From a virus, in the IMG/VR virus record IMGVR_UViG_3300005045_000019, positions 1-31,110 of that record: 31,110 nucleotides of DNA; one strand, written 5' to 3'. The position numbers and the translations under genes were made by a program. A model generated the notes under the pieces. It did not search any database, was not told the origin of the DNA, and saw only the letters and a list, made by a program, of their open reading frames with translations. Below are positions 6,125 through 13,382 of the stretch, piece by piece; positions within the stretch are counted from its first letter, which is position 1; each line of letters opens with the position of its first letter.

Positions 6125-6911
6125 CATGCTCAAGGCCAAGCCGCGCACGATCAAGACATCTCCGCGCAGCCTGTACGCAAAGCATCACACGCGCATCGTG
6201 GAAGGCGTGAGCGCATTCCTAGCGGCTCAGGGCGCTATCATCATTCCAAAGGTAATCGCAAAATATGGCAAGGCAGAAAAAACGCAGATTATTGGCCTGT
6301 TGCGCAAGGTCACGCCGGAAGAGTTGGCATCATCTATTAAGCTGAGTGGCTGGGACGATATGGTCAGCGATACCATTCAGCCGGACATTGAAAGCGCGTT
6401 CAATGACGCGGGCGCGTTCGCTTCGGCAAAGACTATTGCGGCAGGTTCGACGGTTGAGATTGAGGCGCTGACTAGCATGGTGAACAAGCGCGCCGTTGAG
6501 TACGCCGCAACACGCTCCGCCGAACTGGTCACGCTTATCACCGATAGCACGCGCAACATGATACGGGATGCGGTAAGCACATCGTTGACTGAGGGGCTGG
6601 CATCCGCTGGACTGGCTGACAAACTCGCGCCAATCTTCGGGAATATCCGCGCTGACCTGATTGCATCCTATGAGCTTGGGCAGGCTGCGGTAAGTGGCAA
6701 CATCGAAGCATGGCAAGCGTCCGGCGTAGTGGAGTCGAAAGGGTGGTTGACAGTGGGGGATATACTGGTGGACGATTTATGCTCAATGAATGCGGCGCAG
6801 GGTTTTATCCCATTGGGTCAGTCTTTCCAATCAGGTCATATGCACCCGCTGGGCCACGTCGCCTGCCGTTGTGACGTAATTGCGAAGGTCGGGAAGCCTG
6901 TAAAAGTTTGA
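6111..6911 (+). CDS. head morphogenesis (Mu gpF/SPP1 gp7-like) protein
   Basis: A 266-residue minor head protein that binds the portal and helps start capsid assembly. The C-terminal signature is GHMHPLGHVACRCDVIA, matching the (H/P)PxCRC motif of the Mu gpF family, preceded by a helical segment SYELGQAAVSGNIEAWQASGVVESKGW typical of that domain (RTE.....N......G...KxW). The start is uncertain: ATG 6111 overlaps the portal end by 14 bases, and ATG 6126 directly follows the portal stop. Neither has a strong ribosome-binding site. A promoter follows its stop. Confidence 0.88.
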   Translation: MLLRDMLKAKPRTIKTSPRSLYAKHHTRIVEGVSAFLAAQGAIIIPKVIAKYGKAEKTQIIGLLRKVTPEELASSIKLSGWDDMVSDTIQPDIESAFNDAGAFASAKTIAAGSTVEIEALTSMVNKRAVEYAATRSAELVTLITDSTRNMIRDAVSTSLTEGLASAGLADKLAPIFGNIRADLIASYELGQAAVSGNIEAWQASGVVESKGWLTVGDILVDDLCSMNAAQGFIPLGQSFQSGHMHPLGHVACRCDVIAKVGKPVKV

Positions 6912-6936
6912 CACATCAAAAAATACGTGATATTTA
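6908..6936 (+). promoter_or_regulatory. predicted strong promoter before the protease/capsid genes
   Basis: A perfect TTGACA -35 (6908-6913), a 17-base spacer and TATTTA (6931-6936) preceded by TGA, an extended -10. The TGA stop of the head morphogenesis gene lies inside the -35 hexamer. It would add transcripts for protease, capsid and tail genes, which are needed in large amounts. Confidence 0.5.
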
Positions 6937-6961
6937 ACGCACACTGATAAAAGGAATACAC

Positions 6962-8488
6962 ATGCAATTATTTGAATTATTCGCGCAGATGACAAAGGTT
7001 GATGAGGCAAAGCGGCTTGTATATGGGCGTGCTGTGGACGAAACCCAAGACCATGCTGGAGAGATATTCGACTATGCAACTTCAAAGCCATACTTTGAGA
7101 AATGGCGCGATGATACATTATCAGCCAGTGATGGAAGGAGTCATGGAAATCTTCGCGAAATGCACGGGAATATCGCGGCTGGTAAGCTGGTTGACATGCA
7201 GTTTGATGATACTGCAAGGACGATTGATGTTGTCGCAAAGATCGTTGATGATGGTTCGTGGAAGAAGGTATTGGAAGGCGTATTCCTTGGGTTTTCGATT
7301 GGTGGAAATTATGCGAAGCGATGGGATGATCCAGTTGTTAAAAGTGCTGGCGGCACGGCTGCGAAACGTTACACGGCAAATCCGTCTGAATTAAGTTTGG
7401 CTGATAGACCGTGTAATAAAAACGCCATATTTTTCGACATTCAGAAAGCGGACGGACTCATGGAAAAAGTAGCATTCAAGAATCAACCAGCAGCAGAAAT
7501 CAGCGTGGACGGTACGCCGGAAGACGCAGACGCGCTGGCAAAGCTGCTCAGTGATAATGGCCTGTCTATCGGTGACGCGGTAAGCGAACTGCAAAAGGCA
7601 ATCGCGGCGCGTACAGACGTTAAGGCCAAAGAAGGCGAAAGCAAATACGGCGACGTGAAGTTTGCCGATGAGAAAAACAACAAGTATCCGATTGATACCG
7701 AGGAGCATATCCGTGCCGCATGGAGTTATATCGGCAAGGCAAAGAATGCTGCGAAGTACAGTGCCGCCGATGTAAAATCGATCAAATCAAAGATCGTATC
7801 CGCATGGAAGGCCAAGATTGACAAGGAAGGCCCCCCATCAGCCGCGAAGAAGTCTCAAGCGCCGGACGGCATGGAGAAATCGCTTTACGGCGTTTCGCAA
7901 CTCGCATACCTGATTATGTCTCTGCAATCCCTGATTCAATTCGGGATCGAGGATTATGATGGCGACGATGACGAGCCGGTGATTGAAAAGCTGGAAGCCG
8001 TATCTGTAACCTTGGCTGAGATTTTCAAGGAATACGCGATTGAAGAAGCCGATGAGCTTATTGGAGGTGAGTCAGATTCCGGTGAGTCGATGCAGATGGC
8101 TGAAATGGCTATCGACTTATTCAAGGCTGGTAAACGTAACAGTTCGGCTGACCAAACTAAATTGCAGACCATGCACGATCACGCTGTTGCTCTGGGTGCA
8201 GACTGTGCGACTGTTGGAAAGTCCGACACTCCAGACGAACTGCAAAAGCGCGCAGATGACCTGCAAAAGGCTGTCAGCGATGCTACCGAGCCGCTGAACA
8301 AGCGCATTGCTGAACTCGAAGCCCTGCCAGCCGCCCCATCTGGAGTTCTGATGTCGGTCGGTAAGGGCGACGAATCGAACGACGAAATCAAAAAGATTGC
8401 CCCAGTAGTTGATTCGAATACGGGCGAAGTTTCAGAGGTTGCAACACTGATTAAAGCGTCTCGTGGTAACATGAAGACATTCTATTAA
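6962..8488 (+). CDS. capsid maturation protease with fused scaffold (XkdF-like)
   Basis: A 508-residue protein. The N-terminal 160 residues are a phage serine protease: catalytic His68 in LREMHGNIAAGK, Ser112 in GVFLGFSIGG, and ELSLADRPCNKNAIF, the usual end of the domain. It cleaves scaffold and capsid proteins during head maturation. Residues about 220-285 match DUF6582 (FADEKNNKYPIDTEEHIRAA...), a small helical domain found in phage proteases. The rest is acidic and helical (IAELEALPAAPSG and heptad-like regions), as expected of an internal scaffold removed later. The length is explained by the fusion. It has its own promoter and AAAGGA eight bases before ATG. Confidence 0.85.
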   Translation: MQLFELFAQMTKVDEAKRLVYGRAVDETQDHAGEIFDYATSKPYFEKWRDDTLSASDGRSHGNLREMHGNIAAGKLVDMQFDDTARTIDVVAKIVDDGSWKKVLEGVFLGFSIGGNYAKRWDDPVVKSAGGTAAKRYTANPSELSLADRPCNKNAIFFDIQKADGLMEKVAFKNQPAAEISVDGTPEDADALAKLLSDNGLSIGDAVSELQKAIAARTDVKAKEGESKYGDVKFADEKNNKYPIDTEEHIRAAWSYIGKAKNAAKYSAADVKSIKSKIVSAWKAKIDKEGPPSAAKKSQAPDGMEKSLYGVSQLAYLIMSLQSLIQFGIEDYDGDDDEPVIEKLEAVSVTLAEIFKEYAIEEADELIGGESDSGESMQMAEMAIDLFKAGKRNSSADQTKLQTMHDHAVALGADCATVGKSDTPDELQKRADDLQKAVSDATEPLNKRIAELEALPAAPSGVLMSVGKGDESNDEIKKIAPVVDSNTGEVSEVATLIKASRGNMKTFY

Positions 8489-8530
8489 CCAACCGAAGCA
8501 AACGCCCTAACGCAGAGAGTGCGCCGGGCA

Positions 8531-8579
8531 ATTCAAATTAACACCGCTGTGAAGCGGCTTAAAACAAAGGAATACGACC
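8531..8579 (+). promoter_or_regulatory. duplicated leader element, copy A, before the major capsid gene
   Basis: The element has constant ATTCAAATTAACA (8531-8543), a hairpin CCGCT-GTGA-AGCGG (8544-8557) with a GNRA-type loop, then CTTAAAACAAAGGAATACGA up to the ATG. A near-identical copy stands before the tail tube gene at 12045-12094, with two base pairs changed on both sides of the stem. AAAGGA (8566-8571) is the ribosome-binding site. It probably sets high translation or mRNA stability. Confidence 0.75.
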
Positions 8580-10094
8580 ATGAGCGACACCACGACTCAA
8601 ACACTTGACTTGATCAAGAATCAACGTGCAGAACTGGCTAAGGCTGGATGGCAGCAATCCGGCTCGGCGGTTTCTGGCATTACCAACTATGATCTGGAAC
8701 TCGGCGCTAAAAAGCTGTTCCCGGTCATTACGCCATTGCGTGACCGAATCCCCCGCGTCTCTGCTAAGGGCGGCATCCAAGCCAACTGGCGCGCCGTCAC
8801 CGGCATCAATACGCTGGGCGTTAGTGCAGGTATCTCACCCGGCCAGCGCAATGCCCGTGTGACGCATACAACTGCTGACTATTTCGCCGCCTACCGCACG
8901 CTGGGTATGGATGACGCTGTGGACTTTCAGGCTGACTGGTCGGCTGAAGGATTCGATGATGTGAAGGCGCTGTCCGTTGAGCAGCTGCTGTACTCGACCA
9001 TGATTCAGGAAGAGTTCGTGGATCTGGGCGGAAATACCTCCGTGGCGCTCGGTACGACTCCAACGCCAACATTGGCAACAGCAACTACCGGCGGAACTAT
9101 CCAGCTGAGCACCGCAATGATTGTCAACTGTGTGGCTCTGACTCTGCCCGGCTATCAGCAATTGGCAGGCTGGAACAACGGTACTACCGGCCAGACTCTC
9201 AATATCGCAACCGGCGTGTTGACTGCTGTTTCTACCCGTACGAATGCCGACGGTACGACTGATACAATCGCGGGCGGTGTTGGTCAGGTTTCTGCTGCTG
9301 CAACGGTAACAACCGGCGCAGGTACATCGACAAGCGTGGTAACTGCAACCGTAGCACCTGTTCGCGGCGCTGTTGCATATGCTTGGTATTGGGGTACAGT
9401 TGGCGCCGTTACACTGGGCGGCGTGACTACGATCAACTCGATCAACATCACCACTGCACTGGGTACTGGTACTCAGAACGTATCCGCCCTTCCTGCTGCT
9501 GACCACTCGACCGATTCACTGGTTTATGACGGCCTGCTAACTCAGATCATGAAGTCGGGTTCCGGCGCGTACTTCGCGGACTTGGCAACTGGCGTGGCTG
9601 GTGTTGGTACTGTGTTGACTTCGGATGGCGCTGCTGGTTGTAACGAAATCGATGTTGTGCTGCGTGACCGTTGGGATCAGTACCGTGTCAGCCCGAACGA
9701 GATGTTTATGGGCGCGTCTGTGGCGCTGGCATTGAACAAACTGATTATCGCTAACGGTGGCGCGCCTCTGATTCGTTACAGCATGGATGCGAACGGTTCG
9801 ACGATCACTGCCGGTACTATGGTGGGCTCGTACCTGAACAAGATCACTGGCACGCTGATCAAGATCACGATCCACCCGAACATGCCAGCCGGTCAGATTC
9901 TGTTCTTCAGTGACAAGTCACCGTACCCGATGAGCGGAGTTCCTGCCCCTCTGGTCAAGCGTCTGCGCCGTGACTACTTCGCGACCGAATGGCCTTTGCG
10001 CTCGTACCGTTTCGAGTATTCAACAGCGTTCGATGGTGTACTCCAATGCTACTTTCCGCCGGTTTTCGGGCTGTTGCGTAACATCGCTGCCTAG
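8580..10094 (+). CDS. major capsid protein with inserted Thr/Gly/Ala-rich domain
   Basis: A 504-residue HK97-fold capsid protein. The N-terminal part has AVSGITNYDLELGAKKLFPVI, TPLRDRIPRV, then IQANWRAVTGIN, and the C-terminal part ends KRLRRDYFATEWPLRSYRFE and FPPVFGLLRNIA, with MAGQILFFSDKSPYP-type strands before it. It is longer than a bare HK97 capsid (about 300-400 residues) because residues about 155-315 form a Thr/Ala/Gly-rich, strand-rich domain, including VRGAVAYAWYWGTVGAVTL, which resembles Ig/FN3-like insertions in other capsids. It is expected to be the most abundant virion protein and has a special leader. Confidence 0.93.
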   Translation: MSDTTTQTLDLIKNQRAELAKAGWQQSGSAVSGITNYDLELGAKKLFPVITPLRDRIPRVSAKGGIQANWRAVTGINTLGVSAGISPGQRNARVTHTTADYFAAYRTLGMDDAVDFQADWSAEGFDDVKALSVEQLLYSTMIQEEFVDLGGNTSVALGTTPTPTLATATTGGTIQLSTAMIVNCVALTLPGYQQLAGWNNGTTGQTLNIATGVLTAVSTRTNADGTTDTIAGGVGQVSAAATVTTGAGTSTSVVTATVAPVRGAVAYAWYWGTVGAVTLGGVTTINSINITTALGTGTQNVSALPAADHSTDSLVYDGLLTQIMKSGSGAYFADLATGVAGVGTVLTSDGAAGCNEIDVVLRDRWDQYRVSPNEMFMGASVALALNKLIIANGGAPLIRYSMDANGSTITAGTMVGSYLNKITGTLIKITIHPNMPAGQILFFSDKSPYPMSGVPAPLVKRLRRDYFATEWPLRSYRFEYSTAFDGVLQCYFPPVFGLLRNIAA

Positions 10095-10105
10095 TAGTTA
10101 GGCTC

Positions 10106-10129
10106 TGGCGCATCCTTCGGGGTGCGTCA
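10106..10129 (+). other. UUCG-capped hairpin after the capsid gene
   Basis: A ten-pair stem (two G-U pairs at opposite ends of an otherwise canonical helix) closes on TTCG between C and G, the classic extra-stable tetraloop. It lies 12 bases after the capsid stop codon. No T-run follows, so it is probably not a terminator. A 3' stabiliser against exonucleases, or a partial transcription block, would fit the need for extra capsid mRNA. Confidence 0.55.
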
Positions 10130-10152
10130 CGGCATACCCACAAGGAGGCATC

Positions 10153-10338
10153 ATGCGAATTTACACAGACGGAAACATCAGCTTTGAAGGTATCGAATAC
10201 ATCAGCAAGGGCGGCGCGTGCGACGTTCCTGATAACTTCCCGCTAGATCATGTCGCAGCACATGGAATGAGTCTGGACGCGCCGAAGAAGCAACTCGGTC
10301 GCCCTGCGCAGAATCAGAAAATGGAAGGCTCAGAATGA
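10153..10338 (+). CDS. small structural-region protein, unknown function
   Basis: A 61-residue protein starting MRIYTDGNISFEGIEYISKGG, with AAGGAGG seven bases before the ATG. The N-terminal half has a beta pattern ending in a DVPDNFPLDHV segment. The next gene has a related DVPDELV segment. Such pairs of small proteins between capsid and connector genes are common in siphophages, where some are decoration or completion factors, but I cannot assign this one. Its stop overlaps the next start as ATGA. Confidence 0.7.
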   Translation: MRIYTDGNISFEGIEYISKGGACDVPDNFPLDHVAAHGMSLDAPKKQLGRPAQNQKMEGSE

Positions 10339-10523
10339 AACTGATCGTTCCCAAAGAATACACCGGCAGTATCATTGACGCATCTGGACAAACTTACGCA
10401 GCCGCGCCGGATGGCACTGTGGATGTTCCTGACGAGCTGGTGCATTACGGATTCTGGGGCTGCGGCTTTATTCGCTGCCCCGTTGCTGTGGCAGTGTCAG
10501 TTAAACCCGCACAGGACGATTAA
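10335..10523 (+). CDS. small structural-region protein, unknown function
   Basis: A 62-residue protein starting MKLIVPKEYTGSIIDASGQTY. It has alternating strand-like segments, GTVDVPDELVHYGFWGCGF and two cysteines. The DVPDE/DVPDN motif is shared with the preceding protein, so the two may be related small beta proteins or descend from one gene. Its start overlaps the previous stop (ATGA) and only three bases separate it from the connector gene. No known family is recognised. Confidence 0.7.
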   Translation: MKLIVPKEYTGSIIDASGQTYAAAPDGTVDVPDELVHYGFWGCGFIRCPVAVAVSVKPAQDD

Positions 10524-10526
10524 GCC

Positions 10527-11081
10527 GTGGCTGATTTAACCACTCTGGCAAATGTGAAATCGTGGCTGACTATCGCCACGACAACTGACGACGCGATACT
10601 GACCCGCATGGTCACGAGCGTGTCAAATTACATTCAGAGCTGGTTAAATCGGTCATTCGCTGTTGCCACGTACACGGACATCCACAACGGGAGCGGCACT
10701 GGATATCAACTTGCTCTGCATGAGTATCCGATTATCTCAGTGTCAAGCGTGACTATCAGCGGAAACATAATCCCGGCCTCGCCTGATGGAATTCAACCGG
10801 GATACATGTTTGACGCTCGTGGCATATACTTTAACGGATACCAGCTAACCAAGGGACTGCAGAACGTCAGGATTACATATTCAGCCGGTTACGCGGTAAC
10901 GCCGCCTGAGATTGAGCAGGCTTGTATTGAGCTGATTTCACTGCGCTACCGTGAGCGCAGCCGCATCGGTGAAGTGTCGAAGTCCATCGGTGGTGAGGTT
11001 ATTAGCTACACGCAGAAGGACTTCCCGGACGGCGTGAAAACGATCCTGAACAACTACAAGCGCGTCATTTCATACTACTGA
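10527..11081 (+). CDS. head-tail connector protein (gp6/gp15-like)
   Basis: A 184-residue protein with a GTG start, AGGA upstream. The N-terminus reads MADLTTLANVKSWLTIATTTDDAILTRMVTSVSNYIQSWLNR, which matches the adaptor family where a helix bundle begins LxxVKxxLxI-x(4)-DDxxLxxxIxxA. It sits below the portal and provides the surface for the tail completion proteins. The middle holds an inserted beta region (IISVSSVTISGN) and YSAGYAVTPPEIEQACIELISLRYRERSRIG, also typical. Position after the capsid gene fits. The stop overlaps the next start as TGATG. Confidence 0.85.
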   Translation: MADLTTLANVKSWLTIATTTDDAILTRMVTSVSNYIQSWLNRSFAVATYTDIHNGSGTGYQLALHEYPIISVSSVTISGNIIPASPDGIQPGYMFDARGIYFNGYQLTKGLQNVRITYSAGYAVTPPEIEQACIELISLRYRERSRIGEVSKSIGGEVISYTQKDFPDGVKTILNNYKRVISYY

Positions 11082-11605
11082 TGAAGATCACCACGACATT
11101 CACCGGATCTGATGAGCAGGCCGCACGCTATGCCGCGATGGATGGCAAGGTCAGGGGATTACTGCGTGAGGCTATAGAGAGTCTTGCGATCCGATTGCAG
11201 ACGAAGGTGAAGCGCGACAAGCTATCAGGCAACCCGCTGAAACGCGTTACGGGCGACCTGTCACGGTCAGTAAATTATAAATTTATCGACGGCGGAATGG
11301 CGGCACAGGTTGGCGCAAATACGCCCTATGCCGCCCGTCAGGAATATGGATTCAGCGGTACAGAATCGGTGCGCTCTTTCGTGCGCCGGTCACGCGCACA
11401 GATGACGACCGCAAAGTTCAACAAACTAGGACTCGAAACGCGACCTAGCAAAGCAAAGTCCAAAGGAACCGGGGAGGTAGTTGTCAGAGCATTCTCGAGA
11501 CACGTAAACACTCCGGCGCGCTCATACTTGAGATCGTCACTCGACGAAATGCGCGGCACGATCAAGGCTAAGATTCAGGCGGCAATTATGCAGGGTCTTC
11601 GATAA
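11081..11605 (+). CDS. tail completion protein (HK97 gp10-like)
   Basis: A 174-residue protein with a one-base overlap with the connector gene. It follows the HK97 gp10-like pattern: an N-terminal helix (MDGKVRGLLREAIESLAIRL), the segment SGNPLKRVTGDLSRSVNYKF, GANTPYAARQEYGF (the family's YAxxxEYG) and a C-terminal ARSYLRSSLDEMRGTI (RPFLRxAL-type). It acts at the head-tail joint between connector and tail terminator. The middle has an extra basic stretch, RPSKAKSKGTG. The gene overlaps its successor as TAATG. Confidence 0.85.
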   Translation: MKITTTFTGSDEQAARYAAMDGKVRGLLREAIESLAIRLQTKVKRDKLSGNPLKRVTGDLSRSVNYKFIDGGMAAQVGANTPYAARQEYGFSGTESVRSFVRRSRAQMTTAKFNKLGLETRPSKAKSKGTGEVVVRAFSRHVNTPARSYLRSSLDEMRGTIKAKIQAAIMQGLR

Positions 11606-12036
11606 TGCAGAGAGAGCCAATTTATGCCGCACTGTTCGCCCTTGTCAGCTCGGTTGCTGGCGTGAAAGTTGCAAGCCGCCGATTAAAAGCATTCGCGGAT
11701 ATTGGCAGCGGCGATCAGCCTGCCCTGTTCATGGAGCAGAAAAGTGAACTGTGTACGGTCGTTACAAAAATGCCCGCCGTATGGACGCTATCCGTCTACC
11801 TGCTCATCTACATCAACACTGGCGGCAATGATGCAAACGTAATCCCGTCCTCGGTCATCAACCCGATTATTGACGCGATCACGGCGCAACTTGTACCTCC
11901 TTTGCAGTTCGGAGACCAGACATTAGGTGGCTTGGTGCATCGTTGCCGCATTGATGGTATGATTGAACTTGTGGAAGGGGTGCAGGGAGACCAAGCATTC
12001 GCGATAATTCCAGTGCAGGTATTAGTTCCAGATTAA
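11605..12036 (+). CDS. tail terminator / minor tail protein (gp17/U-like)
   Basis: A 143-residue protein starting MQREPIYAALFALVSSVAGV. The frame fits the tail terminator/completion family with a length of 120-150: an N-terminal helix REPIYAALFALVSS, paired strands (AVWTLSVYLLIYINTGG) and a late strand pair with ALTAQL-like helix between. It would cap the tail tube and join it to the head. It lies between the gp10-like gene and the tail tube gene, the conserved place of this function. It overlaps the previous gene by one base (TAATG). The family match is by pattern and position. Confidence 0.75.
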   Translation: MQREPIYAALFALVSSVAGVKVASRRLKAFADIGSGDQPALFMEQKSELCTVVTKMPAVWTLSVYLLIYINTGGNDANVIPSSVINPIIDAITAQLVPPLQFGDQTLGGLVHRCRIDGMIELVEGVQGDQAFAIIPVQVLVPD

Positions 12037-12044
12037 CCCGTTTC

Positions 12045-12094
12045 ATTCAAATTAACATCGCCGTGACGGCGACTTAAAGCAAAGGAGTACGATC
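12045..12094 (+). promoter_or_regulatory. duplicated leader element, copy B, before the tail tube gene
   Basis: It has the same architecture as copy A: ATTCAAATTAACA (12045-12057), TCGCC-GTGAC-GGCGA (12058-12072), then CTTAAAGCAAAGGAGTACGA and the ATG at 12095. Relative to copy A the first stem pair changes C-G to T-A and the fifth changes T-A to C-G. Both are compensatory, which supports selection on an RNA hairpin. AAAGGAG is the ribosome-binding site. Confidence 0.75.
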
Positions 12095-12850
12095 ATGGCT
12101 CAATTCGTTTTTGGTTCGGGTGCGATATATTGCACACCCCTCGTTGATGCGGCAGGCAATGCCGTCGTCGTTCCAACACCTGTCAAATTCCTCGCGTGTC
12201 AGGACATTTCAATCGACTTGTCGTTCGACAGCAAAACTCTGTACGGCGGCTCGCAATTCCCTTTAGCGGTCGGTCGTGGTAAAGGTAAGGCTTCAGTCAA
12301 GGCAAAATTCGGGCAGGTAAACGGCGCTCTGTTCAATGCGGCGTTCTTCGGCCAGACATTCACGACCGGCCAAGAGCAATACTTTCAGGACATTACCGGA
12401 CAGGCTATCCCAGCGACTCCGTTCACCATCACCGTAGTGCCAGCCGGTTCAGGCGTATGGGCTGCGGATATGGGCGTGCGCAATGCTGCTGGTGTACCGA
12501 TGACCCGCGTAGCATCCGCCCCGACAACAGGACAATACAGCGTTACTGCTGGCGCATATCTGTTCGCTGCTGCTGATACTGGATTGGTCGTGCTGATTGA
12601 CTACCGTTATACCATTTTAACCGGACGCAAGATTGCGATTGCGAATCAACTGCTCGGCTCCACTCCTACCGTTTCGATTGATATTGTCGTTCCGTATCTG
12701 GGCAAGCAACTCACTTGCCGATTCCCGAATGGCGTGTCTAGCAAGTTGGCAATTGCCACTAAGCTGGACGATTTTACCATCCCGGAGATAGACCTAGACG
12801 TTTTTGCCGACCCGACAGGTAACGTCGGCACGATCAGTTTGAGCGAATAA
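12095..12850 (+). CDS. major tail tube protein
   Basis: A 251-residue protein starting MAQFVFGSGAIYCTPLVDAAG, with AAAGGAG before the ATG. It polymerises around the tape measure protein to form the tail tube. Evidence is the position between completion proteins and tail chaperones, the beta-rich sequence (FLACQDISIDLSFDSKTLYGG, GRGKGKASVKAKFGQVNG) and a C-terminal strand-loop region ending FADPTGNVGTISL, all typical of tubes of this length. It is one of only two genes with the special leader hairpin, consistent with high expression. A family number is not claimed. Confidence 0.88.
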   Translation: MAQFVFGSGAIYCTPLVDAAGNAVVVPTPVKFLACQDISIDLSFDSKTLYGGSQFPLAVGRGKGKASVKAKFGQVNGALFNAAFFGQTFTTGQEQYFQDITGQAIPATPFTITVVPAGSGVWAADMGVRNAAGVPMTRVASAPTTGQYSVTAGAYLFAAADTGLVVLIDYRYTILTGRKIAIANQLLGSTPTVSIDIVVPYLGKQLTCRFPNGVSSKLAIATKLDDFTIPEIDLDVFADPTGNVGTISLSE

Positions 12851-12852
12851 TC

Positions 12853-13155
12853 ATGGCTAAAACTTACACGTTAATCGTAGCAGGTGAATCTGTTATTGTG
12901 GATGAGCCGGTATTCGGAACGATTGATGACATGCTGGATGTTCTTGAGTCATTTCCTGAAAATCGTACCCGCAAAATTATGACCGACGCATCGGTTAAAA
13001 TTCTCGCGTTGATGACGGGTAAAACGGTTGAAGAAGTCCGCGCGTCTCATGTTAGTTTTAAGGAGCTTTCCGACATCATGGCGAGAGCGCTGGAGTTTTG
13101 CGGCATGGAACAGTCTGACCCATCATCGGGGGAAGTCACGACGATAGCGGCTTAG
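12853..13155 (+). CDS. tail assembly chaperone, short form (gpG-like)
   Basis: A 100-residue protein starting MAKTYTLIVAGESVIVDEPV that ends at TAG 13153-13155. Tail chaperones of this type bind the tape measure protein and are made as a short G form and a longer G-T form by ribosomal frameshifting. The helical core TIDDMLDVLESFPENRTRKIMTDASVKILALMTG followed by MARALEFCGMEQ is typical. It lies between tube and tape measure genes. The last 25 codons include the putative slippery site at 13128-13134. Confidence 0.85.
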   Translation: MAKTYTLIVAGESVIVDEPVFGTIDDMLDVLESFPENRTRKIMTDASVKILALMTGKTVEEVRASHVSFKELSDIMARALEFCGMEQSDPSSGEVTTIAA

Positions 13156-13379
13156 CCAGCATCTATTGTCACCTCATCGCATCATATGGCTGGACATGGG
13201 AATACATAGCCAGCCATATGACGATGACCCGGCTTAAGGCGATCCAGAAATACGAGCGAATTAACCCGCCAATACATCAGATCGTTGCCGCATATATCGG
13301 GTACAAGCCGCCTGAATCGATAGAAAAAGAACCAGAAGAACTTGATTTGGCCGGACTGATTGCCGCGCTCGGAGGTTAA
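12853..13379 (+). CDS. tail assembly chaperone, frameshifted long form (gpGT-like)
   Basis: A -1 shift near 13128-13134 would extend the short chaperone to about 175 residues. The -1 frame has a stop just before the site (TGA at about 13116), so slippage must occur after it. It then reads on to TAA 13377-13379 without interruption and gives YGWTWEYIASHMTMTRLKA and the NPP..HQIVAAYIGYKPP segment, which are the T-domain hallmarks (Gly-Trp, helix, PP). The extension has no good start codon of its own and ends three bases before the tape measure start, which supports a fusion product. Confidence 0.8.
13128..13134 (+). promoter_or_regulatory. candidate -1 frameshift site
   Basis: GGGGGAA is read TCG-GGG-GAA in the zero frame. 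After a -1 slip the P-site tRNA re-pairs perfectly (GGG to GGG) and the A-site pair is partly mismatched (GAA to GGA). It is the only homopolymer-like run in the permitted window between the -1 frame stop and the G stop. Confidence 0.6.
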
Positions 13380-13382
13380 AAA

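Noticed and set aside
9537-9875. A 112-codon antisense frame within the capsid gene.
   Set aside because: Only a reverse-frame shadow of the capsid sequence. Its translation is low in hydrophobic core residues and has no start signal.
13180-13379. Independent gene for the chaperone T domain.
   Set aside because: There is no ribosome-binding site or upstream start that would include the whole conserved segment. A -1 frameshift fusion is the usual explanation.
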